This document shows positions 50,564 through 58,031 of a stretch of 64,000 bases of DNA, in pieces. The notes beneath the pieces were generated by a model. It was not told the DNA's origin, searched no databases, and worked only from the letters and a program-made list of their open reading frames with translations. The stretch is from Synechococcus sp. CC9902. GTDB lineage: Bacteria > Cyanobacteriota > Cyanobacteriia > PCC-6307 > Cyanobiaceae. The stretch spans positions 1,860,001 through 1,924,000 of the forward strand of contig NC_007513.1 of assembly GCF_000012505.1 (NCBI RefSeq). Direction: 5' to 3'. A program made the translations under genes and the position numbers. Each line of letters starts with the position of its first letter. Within the stretch, counting starts at the first letter, position 1.

Positions 50564-50757
50564 TTCAGCCAAATACAAAGTCCAAGATCATTGACATTTA
50601 CCTGGCCTCAATAACATCCAGAAGAATTACACGCAAATCACATCAATCAGTGTTGAAACTATGCCGGTCGGCAGATAGGTCGGAGCAAAAACTCATAAAA
50701 TATCTAGAGACCAAAATAGCAAATGGGACAATTCAAGTGAAGGAAGAAGATGCCTGA
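50560..50757 (+). CDS. Small hypothetical protein, coupled to the phosphatase gene
   Basis: The 65-residue basic protein starts MIQPNTKSKIIDIYLASITS and contains RRITRKSHQSVLKLCRSADR. Its ATG overlaps the preceding stop as ATGA, which favours real, coupled translation. It is predicted helical and without membrane segments. No family is recognised. The next gene starts 96 bp later. Confidence 0.6.
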   Translation: MIQPNTKSKIIDIYLASITSRRITRKSHQSVLKLCRSADRSEQKLIKYLETKIANGTIQVKEEDA

Positions 50758-50853
50758 ATGACATCGTTAGAGGTATCATTCGAAACATCAGAATGTAGAA
50801 GGGTGTAACTACCGCTTACATGCGCGGGCATACTAATAAAAATCGCATTTATA

Positions 50854-51627
50854 ATGAGTCCATCACCGATCCTATGGATTGATTTACAGCCCACTCTTCA
50901 CTGCTTTAATCAACGCCTTGCCAAGAGACTCTCAAAAAATAGACTGGTAAAACGTTGGTCATTCCAACATGATTTAGATGAGGCATGTAGCATAGAAACA
51001 ATACATTCAATGATGCTTGAAACAATTAATGAAGGGAAGGAAAGATATCATCTAGTTGGGCATGGAATTAGCGGCGGCATAGCTCATCTATTTTCATGCA
51101 AATACCCTAAATTAGTACGCTCAGCAACTTTACTGTCAGCCGATACGGCAATAACAAACCAATGGACATCTCATTATCTAGAAATGAGAAGTCAGCTGCC
51201 ATGTAGCCGAGAGAGAATTTTGTTTCATCTCTCTTCTCAACTATTTGGGAGTGACTTGTCTAGGAAGTTTCCTATTTTCGCATCACTGCTCGCGAAGTGT
51301 TTAGATGAAGAATATATTCTTGGATCGATCGCCTCTCAAATCAAGCGAGGCAGATTCAAAGCATCGGATATCCCAACACTCGTTATCAATGGGAATGACG
51401 ACTTCGTCATCGATCGAACGACTCACACCCGATGGAGCGAACAACTTAAGCCTGGTGACCACTATCGCGCCATAGACAATGCTCGTCATTTCTTTCACCA
51501 CCAGGAAGCAAATCAAACTGCAACCATTATTGAGTCATTCCTAGACATGGTTCCCGAAGAGGAAATGATCAATAGCTTAACGATCAAAAGCGACTGCTCG
51601 CCTACAAAAATCACCAACAATGACTGA
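50854..51627 (+). CDS. Alpha/beta-hydrolase-fold protein
   Basis: The 257-residue protein has the fold order of alpha/beta hydrolases: WIDLQPTLHCFNQRLAKRL, a nucleophile elbow YHLVGHGISGGIAHLF, an acid in LVINGNDDFVID, and a histidine in NARHFFHHQEAN. The elbow reads GHGISGG instead of the usual GHSxGG, so the nucleophile is either the shifted serine or missing. The substrate is unknown. The stop overlaps the next gene by eight bases. Confidence 0.8.
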   Translation: MSPSPILWIDLQPTLHCFNQRLAKRLSKNRLVKRWSFQHDLDEACSIETIHSMMLETINEGKERYHLVGHGISGGIAHLFSCKYPKLVRSATLLSADTAITNQWTSHYLEMRSQLPCSRERILFHLSSQLFGSDLSRKFPIFASLLAKCLDEEYILGSIASQIKRGRFKASDIPTLVINGNDDFVIDRTTHTRWSEQLKPGDHYRAIDNARHFFHHQEANQTATIIESFLDMVPEEEMINSLTIKSDCSPTKITNND

Positions 51628-52579
51628 CTTCATCGACTCAGACGTACTCATTATTGGCGGAGGGCCTGCCGGATGTGCTTGCGCTCTATACACAGCAAGA
51701 TCATCAATCAAAACACAAATACTTGATAAAAACCCTGCCGTGGGTGCTTTGGCCATCACCCATCAGATCGCCAATTATCCAGGAGTAACAGGAGCTGTAT
51801 CAGGAGCAGATCTATTAAAATCAATGCGAGATCAAGCCGTAGGCTATGGAGCTAACTATCAGCAGGCTCAGGTATATGGTATCGATCTAAGCTCAGATAA
51901 AAAGATTGTATATACACCGGAGGGAACATTTCGAGGGAAAACTCTTGTTTTAGCAACGGGAGCAATGGGACGCGCATCTACACTTCCCGGTGAAAGTGAA
52001 TATCTTGGCCGAGGAGTTAGTTATTGTGCCACATGTGATGCTGCCTTCTATAAACAACAAGAGGTGGCTGTCTATGGGGCAAATCAGGAGGCAATTGATG
52101 AGGCTATGGTATTAATTAAGTTCGCATCTAAAGTACATTGGATCACGAAGAGTAAGCCTAGGCCTTCAATACAGGGCGTCGAGACGTTACTGAACTCTCC
52201 AAACATTCAGTGGTGGAAGCGTACACAACTGATGGAGATAGAGGGCGACGAGTCAGGAGTTAATCAGATCAAAATTTTAGAGGGTGGCAAACAAGAACCG
52301 CAAATATTAAAAACCAACGGAGTCTTCGTTTATTCAACTGGGTCGATGCCAATTACTGAATATTTGCAAGGGCAGATTCCCTTAAATAATGAAGGTGGAG
52401 TTCAAGTTGATGAAAACATGAAAACCAATATTGATGGTGTTTGGGCCATCGGCGATATTAGAAATACTCCATTTAAGCAAGCCGTCGTTGCCTGCTCTGA
52501 TGGATGCATTGCTGCAATGTCGATTGACAAATACTTAAACCAGCGCAAAGAGATTCGGGTGGACTGGGTTCACCGATAA
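51620..52579 (+). CDS. Thioredoxin-reductase-like flavoprotein lacking the NADPH motif
   Basis: The 319-residue protein has the FAD site GGGPAG (residues 13-18), a redox-active CATC (136-139, SYCATCDAAF), and the second FAD motif GVWAIGDIRNTP. The NADPH domain is altered: where TrxR has GGGxxA and HRRxxxR, this reads YGANQEAIDEA and ITKSKPRPS. The FAD-domain stretch GALAITHQIANYPG also differs from TrxR (GQL). These features recall cyanobacterial TrxR-like enzymes that do not use NADPH (DDOR/DTR-type, from memory). It is coupled to the hydrolase gene and converges on flavodoxin, a possible electron partner. Confidence 0.85.
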   Translation: MTDFIDSDVLIIGGGPAGCACALYTARSSIKTQILDKNPAVGALAITHQIANYPGVTGAVSGADLLKSMRDQAVGYGANYQQAQVYGIDLSSDKKIVYTPEGTFRGKTLVLATGAMGRASTLPGESEYLGRGVSYCATCDAAFYKQQEVAVYGANQEAIDEAMVLIKFASKVHWITKSKPRPSIQGVETLLNSPNIQWWKRTQLMEIEGDESGVNQIKILEGGKQEPQILKTNGVFVYSTGSMPITEYLQGQIPLNNEGGVQVDENMKTNIDGVWAIGDIRNTPFKQAVVACSDGCIAAMSIDKYLNQRKEIRVDWVHR

Positions 52580-52632
52580 AGAGCCTGTATTGACTACAAG
52601 ATCTTTATCGGCCACACAATCAAAAAAGGAGT

Positions 52633-53142
52633 CTATGCCTCACTATTAATCTGTTGAACCCAAGCCGCTAAGCGCTGATCCGATAGCTCAGATTCGTTAT
52701 CTTCATCAATCGGTAGTCCACAGAACTTACCATCTATAACACTCTTAGAGGCATCAAAAGTATAGCCAGCCGTAGGTACTTTCCCAATAAGTTTGGCTCC
52801 AGATTGAAGAAAAGCTGTATATAGTTCTTCCATGGCATCGCAGAAAAAATCTGAGTAGCCAGAGGAATCACCTAGCCCAAGAATCGCGACAGATTTGCCA
52901 GCAAAATCAAGATTTGGAATTTCTTGAGCAAGATCATCCCATGCCGTTCCAGACCTTGCTTCGTCGGCTCCCGTGTTCCATGTCGGGACGCAGCACACGA
53001 GTGCGTCAGCCGCGACAAGTTCATCAGAGGAGCCAAGATTATCAACATCTTTTGCTTCTGCACCCGGAAGAAGCTCTTTCAAACGGTCTGCGACGTCTTC
53101 GGTTTTACCAGTTGATGTCGCAAAAAAAATGGTGAAAGTCAT
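52633..53142 (-). CDS. isiB: Flavodoxin
   Basis: The 169-residue FMN protein replaces ferredoxin in photosynthetic electron transfer during iron limitation. The phosphate-binding loop is FFATSTGKTEDVA; PTWNTGADE and LGLGDSSGYSDFFCDAM hold the isoalloxazine ring. The length is typical of long-chain flavodoxin. The ATG at 53142 begins the first beta strand (MTFTIFF); the frame to 53160 adds six residues. It converges on the flavoprotein gene, 53 bp away. Confidence 0.96.
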   Translation of the reverse strand: MTFTIFFATSTGKTEDVADRLKELLPGAEAKDVDNLGSSDELVAADALVCCVPTWNTGADEARSGTAWDDLAQEIPNLDFAGKSVAILGLGDSSGYSDFFCDAMEELYTAFLQSGAKLIGKVPTAGYTFDASKSVIDGKFCGLPIDEDNESELSDQRLAAWVQQINSEA

Positions 53143-53260
53143 GACATTATTTGAACTCAATTATTCTGACGTCAGGCTCTACCACCATGTTTTTTTGTGA
53201 TGCATTTAAAAGTCATTATTACTACATACGATGCCCTCATTGTTTCAGTGTATAGGGCAC

Positions 53261-53491
53261 TCAATTGAGATTAAATCTTGGTGTATAGGGTTCCGAAAAG
53301 GCTCGCTCTATCCGGCCCCATTTCCTGACAAGCCAAGAATTACCAGGCTCCATCAGCAACTCTGCAAACTCTAAAAGAGCTTGATCGAACCCTGCTGTTC
53401 TCACCCGATTCAGCCAGCGCTGACGTTCAAGCGACGACGTCTCAATGTGATCGACAAATATTTCTACGACAATATTTTCAGTAAGGTTCAT
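53261..53491 (-). CDS. Small hypothetical protein upstream of flavodoxin
   Basis: The 76-residue frame starts MNLTENIVVEIFVDHIETSS and continues with a helical, Trp/Arg/Glu-rich part (ERQRWLNRVRTAGFDQALLE). It is soluble, with no motif I know. It lies 118 bp upstream of flavodoxin on the same strand and could share its transcript. I consider it moderately likely to be real. Confidence 0.5.
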   Translation of the reverse strand: MNLTENIVVEIFVDHIETSSLERQRWLNRVRTAGFDQALLEFAELLMEPGNSWLVRKWGRIERAFSEPYTPRFNLN

Positions 53492-53796
53492 CAGCGGAGC
53501 TGCTTAGGAACCCAACATAAATATTCGATCGACATACCGATGTTTATGATGAACATAATCTGGTATCTTTTTATTCAGACCGAACAAGTGAATTGCATCC
53601 CATTAAAATTCCACGATAATGATTACATTGGCCATTGAAAAAGCCAAGACGCTTTGACAAAATAAATAAATACAGCCCTCGTTAATCGTATGCACTATAA
53701 ATTAATGCTTGAAAATATAATTAACTGCAATGAGCCGGTTTGAATTTAAAATCTTTATTGCCACATCAAGCAATCAAGCGAGGAAGGCTTGGATTG
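53492..53796. other. AT-rich gap between two minus-strand genes
   Basis: The 305 bases show no credible gene. They should contain the promoter for the 53261-53491 gene and the end of the transcript from 54096. No clear hairpin-plus-T-run or operator was found. Confidence 0.35.
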
Positions 53797-54096
53797 TCAA
53801 TTTCTTGACATCAATAATGCATAGTTTTCATTTACTGCCCTATTTATGAGCTCTTTCATCAAACGAAGCTGACAAGATTCAGAGAATCCAAAACCCTCGA
53901 GACGACGAACAACACCTTGCATCTCTAAACAGCGTTGAAAATGTGCGTTGAGTTCAAAAGAAAATCGACGCCGAAGGCCAGCGTTATTACAGCGATCTAA
54001 TGCAACATGAACAGTGGCCAGTCTTTTCCAAAGATATTCGGCTTCCCCACACAAATCACCAAGAAGTCCCATTGTTCCATGAGTCATGGTGCTCAA
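53797..54096 (-). CDS. Hypothetical protein coupled to Crp-family regulator
   Basis: The 99-residue protein starts MSTMTHGTMGLLGDLCGEAE and is predicted all-helical (LWKRLATVHVALDRCNNAGL, FELNAHFQRCLEMQGVVRRL). Its start overlaps the regulator stop (ATGA), so the two are probably translated together and may work together. No family recognised. Confidence 0.65.
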   Translation of the reverse strand: MSTMTHGTMGLLGDLCGEAEYLWKRLATVHVALDRCNNAGLRRRFSFELNAHFQRCLEMQGVVRRLEGFGFSESCQLRLMKELINRAVNENYALLMSRN

Positions 54097-54731
54097 AAGG
54101 TCAGTGGGGATGATTCAACTAAGGCTGGCGAAAGCCTGGTTGTGAGATCGATCGACGACATTTCGACCAGATCAGACTGACGCCATTTGGAGAGCAATCG
54201 AGTCGTTGTTACACGAGTGGCACCGATGAGCTCACCAAAGCGTTCGTGGGTCAAACGAAAGGGCAATTGAAAACAATCACTTCGCCGCATCCCCAAGCGA
54301 TTCACTAAGAGAACCAACAACGCATGCAACCGCTGCTCAGCCTGGCCTAGGTGGCGAACACGCAATAGCTGCAATGTCCATTCGTTGACGGCATCCATGC
54401 CCAGCTCGTCGGCACTCACGGCATCTCGCCGAAACTTCAGAGCGGTTAAGGCTTCGACGCAAGCACCATCACTACAGAGGCGATCCGTTCGTAGACGATC
54501 CCCGGATTGCAGAAATGCCAGGGTCATCCCTTCGGTTTCCTCGCATGGGCAGTACACACGACAAACCCCTTCCATCACTTCAAGAACTGTGGCCTGCTCA
54601 CGACCAGCCGGATCCAGCAACACAGTCTGCTGGCGAGGCATCGACATCGGAGCAACCGAATCATCGGGCAAAAAACGGTAGGCAGAAGCCGTCACAACTA
54701 TTGCGATTGAGAATTGGTTGCAAGAGTACAA
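54093..54731 (-). CDS. Crp/Fnr-family transcription regulator
   Basis: The 212-residue frame has a degenerate sensor part and a winged helix-turn-helix at RFGELIGATRVTTTRLLSKWRQSDLVEM (about residues 165-192). The layout, including the helix before the HTH (LQLLRVRHLGQAEQRLHALLVLLVNRLG), parallels the regulator at 44029, so they are paralogues. A shorter start at the ATG 54647 (MSMPRQQTVLLD) is quite possible. cAMP-contact residues are not seen. A Fur-like sequence lies just upstream. Confidence 0.8.
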   Translation of the reverse strand: MYSCNQFSIAIVVTASAYRFLPDDSVAPMSMPRQQTVLLDPAGREQATVLEVMEGVCRVYCPCEETEGMTLAFLQSGDRLRTDRLCSDGACVEALTALKFRRDAVSADELGMDAVNEWTLQLLRVRHLGQAEQRLHALLVLLVNRLGMRRSDCFQLPFRLTHERFGELIGATRVTTTRLLSKWRQSDLVEMSSIDLTTRLSPALVESSPLTF

Positions 54732-55029
54732 GCGCGCTGCTGAAAATGCAAGTCATTCTCAATAAGAGGAGGGTCTTGAGATTTGTTGTGTTGAAAATGT
54801 GACAGAGGCTCGCGCAGCGACTCAAGCAAGAGTGTTTTCAACAGCTGGGCGTCGCCCTGAATTCGCAACATGGGGCCAATCGGGTTACGGAGATCGAATC
54901 AGTGTCTGCTCTCCGCAAAACAAGCCGATAACGCATCCCACATATTTATGTAATGAATGAGTGCAGAGCTTGTACCAACACTTGAGAAGCATTTATGGCA
55001 GAAGCAAGAGCTGCCCTTAATGTGTGTTT
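54732..55029. other. Divergent intergenic region upstream of the riboswitch
   Basis: This stretch holds promoter space for the Crp-family gene (minus) and the riboswitch-hupE transcript (plus). Apart from the weak Fur-like site I see no structure or gene. Confidence 0.35.
54748..54762. promoter_or_regulatory. Weak Fur-box-like sequence upstream of Crp-family regulator
   Basis: TGCAAGT-C-ATTCTCA matches the 7-1-7 Fur consensus in about 10 of 14 positions, one half-site being good (ATTCTCA against ATTATCA). It could put this regulator under iron control, but the match is near chance level. Confidence 0.25.
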
Positions 55030-55147
55030 TCTGGTTTCAGCAGTGAGCAGCTGCTGATGGAAACGGGGAAAGAGCGGTGAAAGTCCGTCGCTGTCCCGCA
55101 GCTGTGAAGCGTCTCCGCGAGGGCCGTCAGTCAGAACGCCCGCCAGA
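55030..55147 (+). ncRNA. Cobalamin (B12) riboswitch
   Basis: The sequence contains the conserved core GGGGAAAGAGCGGTGAAAGT followed by CCGTCGCTGTCCCGCAGCTGTGAAGC, and the B12-box region CAGTCAGAACGCCCGCCAGA, in the correct order and spacing. The outer stem can form from TCTGG at 55030-55034 and CCAGA at 55143-55147. It ends 24 bases before the start of a HupE-type transporter gene, which it should switch off when cobalamin is plentiful. The boundaries are approximate. Confidence 0.93.
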
Positions 55148-55171
55148 CCTTCAAACGACGAGGATCGACTT

Positions 55172-55804
55172 TTGACTTTTTCAATCCAGGGCTGCCAGCG
55201 GCCAATCAGGTGGGCTGCCCTAGGAATCATTCCGCTGCTTCTTCTCGGAAGCCCCGCCTTCGCTCACCACCCTTTCGGAATGGGTGACAGCAGCCAGCTC
55301 ACCGGATGGACCGGTCTTGTGAGCGGTATTGGCCACCCCCTCCTAGGGCCGGACCATTTGCTCTTTCTGCTGGCCATCGCCTTCATCGGCCTCAAGCGAC
55401 CAGTTGCCTGGATTTTGCCAATGCTGGCTATCGGCTTGGGCGGCAGCTTGATCTCACAGTTCGTCCCCCTGCCCGATGTCGTCGCACCCTGGGCTGAAGC
55501 TCTTGTGTCGTTAAGCCTCGTGGTGGAAGGACTCATCGCCCTTTCGGTTGCACCAGCAACCTGGCTTTTGCCATTGTTCGGACTGCATGGCTTTCTTCTG
55601 GGGAGCACCATTGTTGGGGCTGAGCCCACTCCTCTTCTGGCCTATTTCTTTGGCTTACTGATTGGCCAAGGTGTTCTGCTAACCCTTGTTTGCTCCGTAT
55701 CGCAAACCGTCATCAGTCGCCTTGGAGAACAAGGACGTCGACTCGGTGCTGGGATCTGGATTGGCATTGGAATTGCATTTGCCTGGGTGGCACTGATCGA
55801 CTAA
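55172..55804 (+). CDS. hupE: HupE/UreJ-type transporter, B12-riboswitch controlled (probable cobalt uptake)
   Basis: The 210-residue protein has a signal-like first helix (LGIIPLLLLGSPAFA) ending at AHHPFG, then about six more hydrophobic segments. GIGHPLLGPDHLLFLLAIAF is the HupE/UreJ metal-site signature (HPxxGPDH). Family members move nickel or cobalt; a B12 riboswitch upstream makes cobalt most likely. The start is a TTG at 55172 preceded by GAGGA; no ATG is available before the signal helix. Confidence 0.88.
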   Translation: MTFSIQGCQRPIRWAALGIIPLLLLGSPAFAHHPFGMGDSSQLTGWTGLVSGIGHPLLGPDHLLFLLAIAFIGLKRPVAWILPMLAIGLGGSLISQFVPLPDVVAPWAEALVSLSLVVEGLIALSVAPATWLLPLFGLHGFLLGSTIVGAEPTPLLAYFFGLLIGQGVLLTLVCSVSQTVISRLGEQGRRLGAGIWIGIGIAFAWVALID

Positions 55805-55842
55805 TAACGCCGTTATTCAGACAAACAAACTTCATGCCATCT

Positions 55843-55873
55843 CCTCCTTATCGTTCGATAAGGAGGTTTTTTT
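55843..55873 (+). terminator. Rho-independent terminator after hupE
   Basis: CCTCCTTATC (55843-55852) pairs with GATAAGGAGG (55857-55866) around GTTC, followed by seven T. It stands 39 bp after hupE and only 24 bp before the porin 2 start codon. Confidence 0.9.
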
Positions 55874-55897
55874 ATTCAACATTGTTCCAACACGGTC

Positions 55898-57454
55898 ATG
55901 GAATTCGTCCAGTCAATCCTCATAGCTTCTGCTGTCTTCGGTGGTCTGGCCTCGACGGGAGAGCCCAACCTCAACGGCGTTTCTGACGACGCGGCGCGTT
56001 CGCTTGAAAACAGCCGCGACCAAGTCACCAGCGTTACCCAATTCTCCGACGTTTACCCAACTGACTGGGCCTATCAGGCGCTCAGCAACTTGGTTGAGCA
56101 GTACGGCTGCGTCGCTGGTTACCCCAACGGCACCTTCCGCGGCAACCGGGCGATGACCCGTTACGAGGCTGCAGCACTGCTGAACGCATGTCTCGACCGC
56201 GTCACTGAAGTGACCGACGAACTGCGTCGCCTTCTCAAAGAATTCGAAACCGAACTCGCCATCCTCCGCGGACGCGTTGACGGCCTCGAAGCTCGTGTTG
56301 GCGAACTGGAAGCAACCCAGTTCTCCACCACCACCAAGCTCAAGGGTGTCGCCACCTTCGTGGTGGGTGCCAATCAATTTCGAGGCTCGGCCAATGCTCT
56401 GAAACAACACAGCAATGGAGGCTTCGGAGCTACAAGCTTGAACAACGACCTTCAACTCAATCTCGAAACGAGCTTCACCGGTGAAGACCAACTCACCAGC
56501 GTGCTGCGCGCTGGCAACTTCAATGGGGATAACAATGTTTTTAGCGGAGCCGGCCCTACAACACTCTCAACCCTGGAAACGGCATTTCAAGAGGGAGACC
56601 ACCCAAATCAGTTAACACTCGACAAACTTTTTTATTCGTTCCCTATTGGATCGCACCTGACAGTGACCGCAGGTCCACGCGTGGGTCAGGAAGACATGTT
56701 GGCGATCTGGCCAAGCTTCTACCCGAGTGATGCAATTCTCGATGTGCTCACCCTGAATGGTGCGCCGGCCGCTTACAACAAAAACCTCGGCGCTGGAGCC
56801 GGCCTCCGCTGGGATGCCCCCACTGGCTTCCGCTTTTCAGCCAATTACGTAGCAGCCAACGGATCGAGAAGCACAACAAGCGAAGGGGGGCTCGCAACAA
56901 AGGATGCAGGGAGCACTGGAACGGTACAAATCGGTTACGCGCGAGAGGAATTGACCCTTGCCGCGATTTATACCGCGATCCAAAACGGCGACGATCTCAT
57001 CACGTATGCCAGCCCATTCACCCAAACATCATTGAGTGCCACGGGCATGACCCATGCCTTCGGCCTCGGCGGAGCCTGGCAAGGACTGGACGAGCGCTGG
57101 ATCCCCTCAATCTCGGCGGGGTGGGGCATCAACGTGAGCGATACATCCCAGAACGGCGACGTTCAAACCAGTCAGTCTTGGACGGCAGGCTTGGAGTGGG
57201 ACAACATTTTTATGGATAGCACCAGCGTCGGCATCGCCGTTGGACAACCTGTCTTCGCAACCGATCTCAAGGGTCAAAACACCCCAAACGATGGTCAGTT
57301 CATCTGGGAGGCATGGCTTCAGATGAACGTGACGGATGCGATCACAGTGACGCCTGCCTTGTTTTATTTGTCACGCCCACTGGGACAAGACACTCCCAGA
57401 GGAGAAACCTTTGAACAACTCGGAGGCCTTGCTAAAATTACATTTAAATTCTAA
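55898..57454 (+). CDS. Outer-membrane porin with SLH domain, second copy (chimeric N-terminus)
   Basis: The 518-residue frame carries the same SLH domain and coiled coil as porin 1 and then a quite different beta-barrel ending in KITFKF. The first 20 residues (MEFVQSILIASAVFGGLAST) are a weak substitute for a signal peptide: no basic residue follows Met and no clear AxA site is seen. There is no Shine-Dalgarno, and the hupE terminator ends 24 bp upstream, leaving no promoter. Expression may depend on read-through or recombination. Otherwise it has no frameshift, so it is not an obvious pseudogene. Confidence 0.85.
   Translation: MEFVQSILIASAVFGGLASTGEPNLNGVSDDAARSLENSRDQVTSVTQFSDVYPTDWAYQALSNLVEQYGCVAGYPNGTFRGNRAMTRYEAAALLNACLDRVTEVTDELRRLLKEFETELAILRGRVDGLEARVGELEATQFSTTTKLKGVATFVVGANQFRGSANALKQHSNGGFGATSLNNDLQLNLETSFTGEDQLTSVLRAGNFNGDNNVFSGAGPTTLSTLETAFQEGDHPNQLTLDKLFYSFPIGSHLTVTAGPRVGQEDMLAIWPSFYPSDAILDVLTLNGAPAAYNKNLGAGAGLRWDAPTGFRFSANYVAANGSRSTTSEGGLATKDAGSTGTVQIGYAREELTLAAIYTAIQNGDDLITYASPFTQTSLSATGMTHAFGLGGAWQGLDERWIPSISAGWGINVSDTSQNGDVQTSQSWTAGLEWDNIFMDSTSVGIAVGQPVFATDLKGQNTPNDGQFIWEAWLQMNVTDAITVTPALFYLSRPLGQDTPRGETFEQLGGLAKITFKF
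56017..56340 (+). repeat. Long direct repeat, copy 2 (SLH-coiled-coil block of porin 2)
   Basis: The 324 bases are identical to 45130-45453. A further 17-bp match (TCAACGGCGTTTCTGAC) lies just upstream in both genes, separated from the block by unequal, diverged spacers. Confidence 0.95.
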
Positions 57455-57522
57455 AATATCACCATAACTTAAGCTAAGTTGAGCATCTATTTTTTTCAAA
57501 AAATTTATCACGCACCAAGCTC

Positions 57523-57810
57523 ATGATACGCCTTAGCTTTCTTCTAGGAGCAGCATTTATGACAACTCTGTTCAATGCCGGAATGCCAGGGAAAACATCG
57601 TCGGCGATGGGAAAATGCAACCCTCCTAAGGCAGTCAAAATCATGGAGATGGAATTATCTCGAAGCAAAAATCTGCAACAGGCCTTTGAACTTGTGATCA
57701 AAGAAAAGGCATTTGATGGATCAAAAGCTTGCATCACGTTCATTCGCGAAGAAGCCATGAAGTCTCGAGACTCAGCTCCGCTTATTTTTAAAAAGCTATG
57801 GCTGGAGTAA
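57523..57810 (+). CDS. Small exported protein, unknown function
   Basis: The 95-residue precursor has a signal-like N-terminus (MIRLSFLLGAAFMTTLFNAG). The mature part is lysine/glutamate-rich and helical with two cysteines (GKCNPPKAVK; SKACITFIREEA), which could form a disulfide. It follows porin 2 by 68 bp on the same strand. No family recognised. Confidence 0.6.
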   Translation: MIRLSFLLGAAFMTTLFNAGMPGKTSSAMGKCNPPKAVKIMEMELSRSKNLQQAFELVIKEKAFDGSKACITFIREEAMKSRDSAPLIFKKLWLE

Positions 57811-57906
57811 TCGACACATCAGCCTTAAACATTAAACTTTTGTCGACTACTTTTCCTCCAAAACGATCTAGAATCAATCAAGATTTAAGACCACAAAATT
57901 CTGCAG

Positions 57907-57980
57907 TCGGGATGACAGGATTCGAACCTGCGGCCCCTTCGTCCCGAACGAAGTGCGCTACCAAGCTGCGCTACATCCCG
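57907..57980 (-). tRNA. trnP: tRNA-Pro (CGG)
   Basis: The minus strand gives a 74-nt cloverleaf: acceptor CGGGATG/CATCCCG, discriminator A, anticodon stem CTTCG/CGAAG with loop TTCGGGA (anticodon CGG), and T-loop GGTTCGAATCC. CCA is not encoded. It marks the right edge of the AT-richer region, a typical landmark for genomic islands. Confidence 0.95.
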
Positions 57981-58031
57981 TCTTCACCATCTTAAGAGAC
58001 AACACCAGGTGAGCAGAGCCGTTTAGGGTCG

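Noticed and set aside
54515-54802. 95-codon plus-strand frame over the Crp-family regulator
   Set aside because: It is antisense to a clear winged-helix gene and has no motif.
45130-56340. The porin repeat as an insertion sequence or transposon end
   Set aside because: The block is internal coding sequence in direct orientation, with no transposase gene, terminal inverted repeats or target duplication.
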